The notes below the pieces were generated by a model. The model searched no databases. It was not told the DNA's origin and saw only the letters and a list, made by a program, of their open reading frames with translations. Positions 1 to 4,939 of a stretch of 6,118 nucleotides of DNA are shown here, one piece after another. Position 1 is the first letter of the stretch, and the number at the start of each line of letters is the position of its first letter. The DNA is from Chloroflexi bacterium UBA4730 (GTDB taxonomy: Bacteria; Chloroflexota; Limnocylindria; P2-11E): assembly GCA_002404155.1 (NCBI GenBank), contig DHJC01000061.1, positions 32,996 through 39,113 on the forward strand, in the 5' to 3' direction. Position numbers and translations under genes: made by a program.

Positions 1-1
1 G

Positions 2-466
2 ATGCTCGACGACATCAACCAGCGCTACGTCCGCGCGCGGTTCCCGCGGCTCTCACGCGAGGAGGCCGATACGCTGTACGCGCGAGTGAAGGCGGACCGC
101 GGCGCGATCGACGGGCTGTCGTGGGATGACGACCTCCTGAAGCTCCCGCATCCTGGTTTCTTCCGCCGCCGCGGCGAGTACGCCTTTCAGATGATCGGCG
201 TGGACGGGGCGACCTTCGACGACGTCGACCGCTACATCGAGCACGTCCGTGACCACCTGCCGGAGGCGTACCTCGCGTCGGTGGACCTGAAACACTGGGC
301 CGACCTCCAGCGGGGCGTCGTGAATGGCACCGTGCCGCTCGAGAATGCCCTCAAGTCGATGCCGCGCCTCGCGCGCGTCGGCGGGGCCTGCCCCTGCGCG
401 AACTCGGTCCGCTGGGTCGTTGAGGTGCCGGCGAACGGCGGGCAGGAGAGTCGGCTCAACCCGTAA
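2..466 (+). CDS. Hypothetical protein, possibly 5'-truncated by the window edge
   Basis: I do not recognise this protein. The reading frame is open from the first bases and ends in TAA. The ATG at position 2 may be the true start or an internal Met, because only one base precedes it. The visible 154 residues are soluble-looking, with no signal peptide or membrane segment. They are rich in Arg, Asp and Glu, with helical stretches around residues 15-32 and 75-90, and a Cys-Pro-Cys near residues 130-132 followed by a short polar tail. By hand count only about 14 of 154 codons end in A or T, which matches groEL and supports real coding in host-like codon usage. The gene ends 8 bases before the abiE operator, so it is the left neighbour of that module and is not obviously part of it. 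Coding is likely; function is unknown. Confidence 0.65.
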   Translation: MLDDINQRYVRARFPRLSREEADTLYARVKADRGAIDGLSWDDDLLKLPHPGFFRRRGEYAFQMIGVDGATFDDVDRYIEHVRDHLPEAYLASVDLKHWADLQRGVVNGTVPLENALKSMPRLARVGGACPCANSVRWVVEVPANGGQESRLNP

Positions 467-473
467 TCGTCCA

Positions 474-523
474 TTACCATTTGCGGTAGTTTTACCACTG
501 TGGTAAAGTACACCGTATGGTAA
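474..523. promoter_or_regulatory. Nested inverted-repeat operator of the abiE operon
   Basis: Four copies of a TTACCA half-site lie here: forward at 474-479 and 492-497, reverse (TGGTAA) at 501-506 and 518-523. The inner pair forms a perfect 17-base palindrome, TTTACCACTGTGGTAAA, at 491-507. The outer pair, TTACCAT at 474-480 and ATGGTAA at 517-523, is centred within one base of the same point. The outer right arm contains the abiEi start codon. Known AbiEi antitoxins repress their own operon by binding inverted repeats upstream, so this is most simply the binding site of the protein encoded just downstream. The repeats are seen directly; the role is inferred. Confidence 0.75.
481..509 (+). 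promoter_or_regulatory. Putative abiE promoter, probably leaderless
   Basis: A possible -35 TTGCGG (481-486) is followed after 17 bases by a possible -10 TAAAGT (504-509), which fits a TANNNT pattern. The start codon begins 8 bases after the -10, so transcription would start at or next to the ATG. No Shine-Dalgarno sequence precedes that ATG. Both hexamers lie inside the nested palindrome, so a bound repressor would block RNA polymerase. The match to the consensus -35 is poor, so this is a moderate call. Confidence 0.45.
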
Positions 524-1569
524 AGGTAGCTGCGCTGCTCGAAGCCCTGCAGCAGGACCTCGCAACCCTCACCCCCGAAGGGTGGTCGGCGGCTTTGCGA
601 GCCCAACCTCCAGGCGATCAGGCGGACGCTCGCCTCACTCTAAGAGCGCCCGACGGTAGTCGGACGGTCTTTCGCGTTGAAGCGAAATCGAGGCTAGAGC
701 CTTCGCAGGTCGTTCTCGAGTTCCGATCCACCGAGCGCCACCCTCGATTAGTGGTCGCGCCCACCGTGGGGCCGCGTTCACGTGAACTCCTCGGGCGCAC
801 CGGCACAAGCTGGCTTGAACCTGGCGGAGACTGCCGAATCGTGGCTGGACCGATCCTGATTCTCCGAGAGGGACGTCGGCGCGCGCTAACTCAATCCCCG
901 GCATCGCAGGTAACTCGGTTCGTCCGGAACCCGTTCGCGGGTGCAGCGCTGCGCGTCGTTCGGCGACTCTTGATCGAACCGGATCGGCCGTGGACCGTCG
1001 CGGAAATGTCATCGGCGACAAAGGTCACGATCGGCTTCGTGAGTCGCACTCTTGCCACCCTCCAACGCGACGCCTACCTGAGCCGGAGGCGCGGCGAAAC
1101 GCGTCTCAAGGAGTACGACGACCTGCTCGACGCTTGGACTCGTGCGCCTCAGCCGCTTGAAACGACCGTTGAAGGTGTCAGTTTGGCGAAGCCGGGTGAG
1201 GTACTTGCCGCCATCGCGACTTTGGGCAAGAACGGTTACGCGCTGACAGCTGAAGCCGCAGCCGAGCAGTTGGCGCCCTTCGCGCGATTCAACAAGGTCG
1301 AGCTCTACGTGAGGGAGTTCGACCGCTGGCAGCGTCAACTGCAGCTCACGCCCGTTCCGGTCGGCGCGAACGTGCGTCTGATCAAATCAGAGGACAAGGG
1401 CGTGTTCGACGGAACCCTGAACCGCCGCGGTCTCCAGGTCGTCTCGTTGCCGCAGCTCTACGTAGACCTGAAACGTCGCGAAGGCGCTGGGCCCGAGGCC
1501 GCTGCATTCCTGCGGCAGCGATTCGACAAGCTCAGACGCGAACTCGGTGTGGGTGGCGCGGCGGTCTGA
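517..1569 (+). CDS. abiEi: AbiEi-like antitoxin / winged-helix autorepressor (type IV TA)
   Basis: Likely antitoxin and repressor of an AbiE-type abortive-infection system. In this family the antitoxin counteracts the nucleotidyltransferase toxin without binding it and represses its own operon. The 350-residue protein seems to have three parts. Residues about 1-115 look like a restriction-endonuclease-type alpha/beta fold, with D37 and E55-x-K57 and a strand-rich 'RLVVAPTV' segment near 77-84. Residues about 140-195 form a winged helix-turn-helix, with a probable recognition helix near 168-182. Residues about 222-345 resemble the AbiEi C-terminal domain, including a 'VVSLPQLYVDL' segment at 308-318. 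ATG 517 is the first start after the in-frame TAG at 487; no Shine-Dalgarno is present. The stop overlaps the next start (TGATG). Codons 18-67 include 20 ending in A or T, far more than the neighbours. Assignment rests on the HTH, the C-terminal pattern and the partner gene. Confidence 0.8.
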   Translation: MVKVAALLEALQQDLATLTPEGWSAALRAQPPGDQADARLTLRAPDGSRTVFRVEAKSRLEPSQVVLEFRSTERHPRLVVAPTVGPRSRELLGRTGTSWLEPGGDCRIVAGPILILREGRRRALTQSPASQVTRFVRNPFAGAALRVVRRLLIEPDRPWTVAEMSSATKVTIGFVSRTLATLQRDAYLSRRRGETRLKEYDDLLDAWTRAPQPLETTVEGVSLAKPGEVLAAIATLGKNGYALTAEAAAEQLAPFARFNKVELYVREFDRWQRQLQLTPVPVGANVRLIKSEDKGVFDGTLNRRGLQVVSLPQLYVDLKRREGAGPEAAAFLRQRFDKLRRELGVGGAAV

Positions 1570-2387
1570 TGAGCGGACTCAACCCCGCCGGCGTCGAGGC
1601 GGCGAGTCGAGTGCTCCTCGAAGTCTGGACGATCCTGGGCGAATACCGGGACGCCCTGACCGTGGTGGGCGGTGCGGCGCCGCCGCTCCTCTTCGGTGAC
1701 GTCCTTGACGACCCCTACGTTGGCACGCTCGACGTCGATGCGGTGTTGGATCCAGTGGCTGTCTTGGAGCCTATCTATAGGCGGATGTCCGAGGTGCTCT
1801 TGGCGCGAGGCTATCGGCAGGACCCCCAAAACAATTTCCGCTGGTTTCGATTCGTCGTCATTGACGACCAGGAGATCGAAGTCGAATTGGATTTCTTAGC
1901 GCCGTCTGACGGCACGCGTCATCGTCACGTCCGTTTGGACGGTGAGCGCGTTGCGAGGAGCACGGAAGGCGCCGCTATTGTCCGTGAACAATTCGAGATC
2001 CATACCTTTTCCGGCACTTTGCCTGACGGCCGACCGAACACCGTTGAGCTTCGAGTCGCTGGCCCTGCTGCTCTTGTCGTTCTCAAAGCTCTGGCCCTCG
2101 ACGGTCGCGAGAAGCCGAAGGACGCGTACGACATCGACTATGTGCTGGCGCACGCTGGACCGGGCATTGATTCGATCGGCGACAGCCTGCGGAGCTGGGA
2201 TCAGATCGAGATTGTTAGCCGTGCCGTGGCAGTGCTCTCGGCGAAATTCAGGGACGTCAACGACTACGGTCCGTCGTCTGTTGCCCTCTACCGAGGCGTT
2301 CCGGAAGGACAGCGTTCCGATCAAGTGCGCGCCCTTGCGTATGCGCGCGTGCGCCGCTTGCTTTCGATAGTCCGCGGCGACACCTAG
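1569..2387 (+). CDS. abiEii: AbiEii-like nucleotidyltransferase toxin (type IV TA)
   Basis: Likely toxin of the pair: a DNA polymerase beta-type nucleotidyltransferase. Relatives of AbiEii/AbiGii bind nucleotides, and characterised homologues modify tRNA to stop growth. The target here is not known. In the 272-residue protein the sequence 'VVGGAAPPLL' (32-41) carries the Gly-Gly of the nucleotide-binding turn. 'TLDVDAVLD' gives the metal-binding pair D55 and D57, and 'VELDFL' (105-110) gives the third acidic residue, D108. The segment at 173-193, with K173, R180, K184, D185 and the 'YDIDYVL' end, matches the conserved AbiEii helix motif. All the expected catalytic residues are present, so it looks intact. 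Its ATG shares one base with the upstream TGA, which implies translational coupling that keeps antitoxin and toxin together. No terminator is visible after the TAG. Confidence 0.85.
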   Translation: MSGLNPAGVEAASRVLLEVWTILGEYRDALTVVGGAAPPLLFGDVLDDPYVGTLDVDAVLDPVAVLEPIYRRMSEVLLARGYRQDPQNNFRWFRFVVIDDQEIEVELDFLAPSDGTRHRHVRLDGERVARSTEGAAIVREQFEIHTFSGTLPDGRPNTVELRVAGPAALVVLKALALDGREKPKDAYDIDYVLAHAGPGIDSIGDSLRSWDQIEIVSRAVAVLSAKFRDVNDYGPSSVALYRGVPEGQRSDQVRALAYARVRRLLSIVRGDT

Positions 2388-2400
2388 AGAGCTTGGCCTG

Positions 2401-2428
2401 TTGACTTTGAGATCGGCGAACCTACTGT
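2401..2428 (+). promoter_or_regulatory. Putative promoter of the Rieske gene
   Basis: TTGACT (2401-2406) is a five-of-six match to the -35 consensus. A TANNNT-type -10, TACTGT, follows at 2423-2428 after 16 bases. Transcription would start near 2435, inside the inverted repeat described next. The site lies in the 69-base gap after abiEii, so the Rieske gene is probably a separate transcription unit and not a third gene of the abiE operon. Confidence 0.45.
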
Positions 2429-2454
2429 CCTACTACGTGGTTGTAGGAGGACAG
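2425..2454 (+). repeat. Inverted repeat spanning the Rieske -10 edge and Shine-Dalgarno
   Basis: CTGTCCT (2425-2431) pairs with AGGACAG (2448-2454). After one A/G mismatch (2432/2447), CTAC (2433-2436) pairs with GTAG (2443-2446). The loop is about six bases. The right arm contains the Shine-Dalgarno AGGAGG (2445-2450), which sits six bases from the ATG at 2457. As DNA it could be an operator over the promoter. As RNA it would hide the ribosome-binding site. No T-run follows, so it is not an ordinary intrinsic terminator. Confidence 0.7.
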
Positions 2455-2456
2455 CG

Positions 2457-2987
2457 ATGATCCGCACCCGTCCGCCCGCACCGATCGACCGCCGGCAACT
2501 GCTGCGCGTCGGGTTCTTCGGCGCCCTGTCGCTCGCCGGAGCCGAGATCCTCGGATCGGTGGTGCCATTCATGCAGGTCCGCAAGATCGTCGGGCTCGGC
2601 GTGCCAGTGAATGTCGGCCCCAAGTCCCAGGTGCTCTCGGCATTCAGAGAGACGAACGACGCGCCGATCCTGTTCCGGCAGGGTCACTTCTTCCTGATCC
2701 ACGCGCCGGGTGGGATCGTCGCGGCCTACCGAAAGTGCACGCATCTCGGCTGCGCCGTTCCCTGGTCAGCCCCCGAAGACCGTTTTCACTGCCCGTGCCA
2801 CCAGTCCCAGTACGACAAACACACGGCCGTCGTGCTCTACGGCCCGGCGCCCAAGCCGCTGCAGCTGTTCCACATCAGCGAGACGGAGGCCGGCCTCGTC
2901 GTCGACACGAATCCGCTCAATGTCATCGATCGTCCGAACAACCGCTGGGACCCCTCGGTGATCGAGATCGCAGATGGGGCGGGGTAA
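2457..2987 (+). CDS. Rieske [2Fe-2S] iron-sulfur protein, Tat-anchored
   Basis: Likely electron-transfer subunit of a quinol-oxidising complex (bc1/b6f type) or of another periplasmic oxidoreductase, held on the outer face of the cytoplasmic membrane. The 176-residue length is typical. The N-terminus has a twin-arginine-like 'DRRQLLRVGF' (11-20), then a hydrophobic segment to about residue 38. This is likely an uncleaved anchor, as is usual for Rieske proteins. The cluster motifs are CTHLGC (94-99) and CPCH (112-115). Expected ligands are C94, H96, C112 and H115, with C99 and C114 as the disulfide pair of high-potential Rieske proteins. The proline loop 'GPAPKPL' is at 129-135. Position 116 is Gln where most bc1/b6f members have Gly. 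An AGGAGG lies six bases before the ATG. No cytochrome b or c gene is adjacent in this window, so the partner complex is unknown. Confidence 0.92.
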   Translation: MIRTRPPAPIDRRQLLRVGFFGALSLAGAEILGSVVPFMQVRKIVGLGVPVNVGPKSQVLSAFRETNDAPILFRQGHFFLIHAPGGIVAAYRKCTHLGCAVPWSAPEDRFHCPCHQSQYDKHTAVVLYGPAPKPLQLFHISETEAGLVVDTNPLNVIDRPNNRWDPSVIEIADGAG

Positions 2988-3087
2988 CGCGCGTCAGTAG
3001 ACGGGTTGTACGCCCGATACGCGTAGCGAGCGGCGCAATGCCGATCACGATGACGATGAGCCCGACGGTGATCGTGCGCCTCTCCCG

Positions 3088-3630
3088 TCACTCCCTGAGC
3101 GCGATCTCCGCCAACCCGAGAGCCGCCGCCGTCGCGAGCTGCGCGACCTCGCCTGACCGCAGCTTCGCGATCGCCTCGGCCAATGGCATGGTCAGCAGCT
3201 CCTGCTCCTCGTGGTCGCCGCTGTTCGGCTCTTGGACCTTGCGCGCGCCCTTCGCGATGAAGGCGTGCATGAAGCCTGAGCCGTAGTTCCCGTCATTCAC
3301 ATAGCGGCCGAGCGGCACCCACTCCAAAGCCTCATGCCCGGTCTCTTCTCTGAGCTCGCGCTTCGCGCCGGCTAGCGGCTCCTCGCCCGGCTCCAGGTAG
3401 CCGGCGGGCAGTGACAGCGAGATCGCGCCGACACCGAGCTTGAACGAGCGGGCGAGGATCGTACGGTCGCCGTCGAGGAGCGGGACGACGATCGCGAAAG
3501 ACCGCGTCGCGATCCAGTTGAAGCCGTTGAGCACCGTGCCGTCGGGGAGCTCAACGTCCTGCTCGCCCACCGTGAGCCACGGCGGACGCTCGAGCAGTAC
3601 GCGGCGCGCCAGGATCCGCCAGGGCTTCAC
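3088..3630 (-). CDS. NUDIX hydrolase (ADP-ribose pyrophosphatase-like)
   Basis: Probably hydrolyses a nucleoside diphosphate linked to another group, such as ADP-ribose or an ADP/GDP-sugar; the substrate cannot be told from sequence. The Nudix box is complete: G77, five residues, E83, seven residues, then R91-E92-x-x-E95-E96-x-G98, with the metal-binding glutamates in place. The preceding 'PAGYLEPGE' is typical of ADP-ribose/ADP-sugar pyrophosphatases. I chose the GTG at 3630, which gives 180 residues beginning VKPWRIL. A longer in-frame extension up to 3783 exists, but it only overlaps the 3' end of the upstream gene in another frame and looks unlike protein. The GTG overlaps the enolase-family TGA as GTGA, indicating translational coupling; a GGAGA lies 13 bases upstream. 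The gene converges on the Rieske gene, with about 100 bases between the stops. Confidence 0.9.
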   Translation of the reverse strand: MKPWRILARRVLLERPPWLTVGEQDVELPDGTVLNGFNWIATRSFAIVVPLLDGDRTILARSFKLGVGAISLSLPAGYLEPGEEPLAGAKRELREETGHEALEWVPLGRYVNDGNYGSGFMHAFIAKGARKVQEPNSGDHEEQELLTMPLAEAIAKLRSGEVAQLATAAALGLAEIALRE

Positions 3631-4748
3631 GAGACCCGGTACTTCTCCAGCTTCTTCCGATCGACGGTAAGGCCCATGCCCGGGTTCGTCGGCAAGGCGA
3701 GCATGCCGTCCTTCGACTTCGGCAACGGCTCGGTGAAGATCTCGGCTAGCGGATTCATGATGAACATTTCCTCGAGCCGCCACAGATTTGGGACCGCGGC
3801 GGCGAGGTGGAGCGACGCAAGCTGCGCGAGGCCGCAGGAGAATCCGGTGTGCGGCGCGTACTTCACGTTGTGTGCGTGGACCAGGGCCCCGAGGCGCTTC
3901 GCGGCGGTGAAACCGCCGATGCGCGCCACGTCCGGTTGGACGATGTCGATCGCGCGACGCTTGAGCAGCTCCCGGAAGCCGAAGATCCCGAACTCCGACT
4001 CGCCCGCAGCGACCGGAATAGGTTGCGAGCGCCGGATGAGCTCGTAGCCGTCGATGTCGTCGGGGTACACCGGCTCCTCGATGAAGGCGAGGTCGTACTG
4101 GGCGAGCTCGTGGCAGACCTTGATCGCGGTCGCCGCGTCGTACGCGCTGTTCACGTCGGCGCCGATGTCGACGTTCGGACCGACGGCCTCGCGGATCGCC
4201 TTCGTCACCGCGATGTCCCCGCGATAGCCATCGCGCGCGGCGGATCGGCCGAGCTGGATCTTGATCGCGGCGTGGCCGCCGTCGACCTTGTCCTTCGCCT
4301 GCGTCGCCATCGCGGCGGGATCGGCGGTGTAGACCTTCGACCCGTACACCGGCACCGATGCCCGCCCGGCGCCGCCGAGGGCCTTGTACAGGGGGATGCC
4401 CTGGGCCTGGGCGAGGATGTCCCAGAGGGCCTGGTCGATCCCGCTCATCCCCTCCTGGACGAAGCCGCGGTAGTGGCCCCAGGGCCGCAGGAGCGTGAAC
4501 ATCTCGTCCCAGAGACCTTCGACGTCATGCGGGTCGCGGCCCTTCACCACCGGCCAGAGGAGCTCGCGGACGACGGTGTCGAGGACCTTCGGGGCGCGGC
4601 GGGCGATGCACTCACCCCAGCCGGTGATCCCGTCGTCGGTGGTCACCGCGACGACCATCGCCTTGAACGTCGAGTAGTTGCCGGCGCCGAACTCGATCGC
4701 CTGGCCCTCGGCCTCGAGGACCCATGTTTCGAGCCGGTCGATCTTCAC
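3627..4748 (-). CDS. Mandelate racemase/muconate lactonizing enzyme family protein (likely sugar-acid dehydratase)
   Basis: A Mg2+-dependent enzyme of the enolase superfamily, mandelate racemase subgroup, which abstracts a proton alpha to a carboxylate. Many relatives dehydrate sugar acids, but the substrate here is unknown. The 373-residue length is normal. The capping domain is about 1-125, the barrel about 130-350. Metal ligands are D198, E224 ('FIEEP') and E250 ('AAGESEFG'), with the same spacing as D195, E221 and E247 of mandelate racemase. The His-Asp dyad is D273 ('QPDVARIGG') and H300 ('APHTGFSCG'), again with matching spacing. The Lys-x-Lys motif is K163-I-Q165, so the second lysine is replaced by Gln. 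That suggests one-sided (H300) base chemistry, as in dehydratases. The start is GTG at 4748, giving the usual 'MKIDRLET' beginning; no Shine-Dalgarno is seen. It heads a two-gene operon with the NUDIX hydrolase. Confidence 0.92.
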   Translation of the reverse strand: MKIDRLETWVLEAEGQAIEFGAGNYSTFKAMVVAVTTDDGITGWGECIARRAPKVLDTVVRELLWPVVKGRDPHDVEGLWDEMFTLLRPWGHYRGFVQEGMSGIDQALWDILAQAQGIPLYKALGGAGRASVPVYGSKVYTADPAAMATQAKDKVDGGHAAIKIQLGRSAARDGYRGDIAVTKAIREAVGPNVDIGADVNSAYDAATAIKVCHELAQYDLAFIEEPVYPDDIDGYELIRRSQPIPVAAGESEFGIFGFRELLKRRAIDIVQPDVARIGGFTAAKRLGALVHAHNVKYAPHTGFSCGLAQLASLHLAAAVPNLWRLEEMFIMNPLAEIFTEPLPKSKDGMLALPTNPGMGLTVDRKKLEKYRVS

Positions 4749-4754
4749 CGCGCA

Positions 4755-4760
4755 ACCATA
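4755..4760 (-). promoter_or_regulatory. Putative -10 element for a leaderless enolase-family transcript
   Basis: On the minus strand TATGGT (4760 down to 4755) is followed by six bases and then the GTG at 4748. This places the expected transcription start on the first base of the start codon. No convincing -35 is seen 17 bases upstream, and no Shine-Dalgarno precedes the GTG, which is consistent with leaderless expression. Confidence 0.35.
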
Positions 4761-4800
4761 GGGAACACCGCGCCGGGCTCGCTCGGCCGCTCGGCCCGGG

Positions 4801-4830
4801 TTGACAGCCCTGCCGGCCCGAAACTACTCT
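4801..4830 (+). promoter_or_regulatory. groESL promoter
   Basis: A perfect -35 hexamer TTGACA (4801-4806) is followed after 18 bases by a TANNNT-type -10, TACTCT (4825-4830). Transcription would start near 4837, inside the CIRCE element. This is the usual arrangement for housekeeping-sigma promoters repressed by HrcA. The transcript would carry a leader of about 100 bases before groES. Confidence 0.75.
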
Positions 4831-4831
4831 G

Positions 4832-4858
4832 TTAGCAGTCGCGCTAGGGGAGTGCTAA
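4832..4858. promoter_or_regulatory. CIRCE operator (HrcA binding site)
   Basis: TTAGCAGTC (4832-4840), nine bases, then GAGTGCTAA (4850-4858). The CIRCE consensus is TTAGCACTC-N9-GAGTGCTAA. The right arm and the spacer length are exact; the left arm differs only at 4838 (G for C). The site overlaps the predicted transcription start of groES-groEL. HrcA bound here would repress the operon until unfolded protein occupies GroEL. The hrcA gene itself is not in the window. Confidence 0.93.
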
Positions 4859-4896
4859 GTCCGTTCGCGAAGCCCAAACCCAGCATTCGCCTGGCC

Positions 4897-4920
4897 AAAA
4901 TCACGCACAAAATCACGCGC
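4897..4920 (+). repeat. Two tandem 12-base units in the groES leader
   Basis: AAAATCACGCAC (4897-4908) is followed directly by AAAATCACGCGC (4909-4920), with one difference. It lies in the untranslated leader, eight bases before the groES Shine-Dalgarno GGAGG (4928-4932). It is a local A-rich patch in a GC-rich leader. A role in keeping the ribosome site unstructured is possible but not shown. Confidence 0.6.
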
Positions 4921-4939
4921 AAGGTACGGAGGACGCCAC

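Noticed and set aside
474..2387. The AbiE pair as a wholly new toxin-antitoxin type
   Set aside because: The helix-turn-helix antitoxin, the nucleotidyltransferase motifs, the TGATG overlap and the upstream inverted repeats all match the known AbiE type IV arrangement. Only details, such as the N-terminal domain and operator geometry, may be new.
3042..3074. Possible bidirectional terminator between the convergent Rieske and NUDIX genes
   Set aside because: CGATCAC (3042-3048) and GTGATCG (3068-3074) can pair, but the loop is 19 bases, the stem is only seven and no T-run follows on either strand. It may be chance, and nothing else stands out in the 100-base gap.
2735..3286. 183-codon + strand frame overlapping the Rieske gene and the NUDIX 3' end
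   Set aside because: It runs through the Rieske cluster motif in the wrong frame and then antisense to the NUDIX gene; it lacks a ribosome-binding site and looks non-protein-like.
3631..3783. N-terminal extension of the NUDIX protein to an ATG at 3783
   Set aside because: These 51 codons lie wholly within the 3' end of the enolase-family gene in another frame. The conserved protein begins at the GTG at 3630, which forms a typical GTGA overlap.
4773..4799. GC-rich inverted repeat (CCGGGC/GCCCGG) just upstream of the groESL -35
   Set aside because: The arms are six bases in a region made almost entirely of G and C, and it lies between divergent genes where no terminator is expected. It is not distinguishable from composition.
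3807..4835. Long open frame (342 codons) on the + strand opposite the enolase-family gene
   Set aside because: It is an antisense shadow caused by G/C-rich third positions. The protein is a low-complexity mix of Arg, Val, Asp, Leu and Gly with no motif, while the minus strand encodes a complete enzyme with all catalytic residues. It would also run across the groESL promoter.
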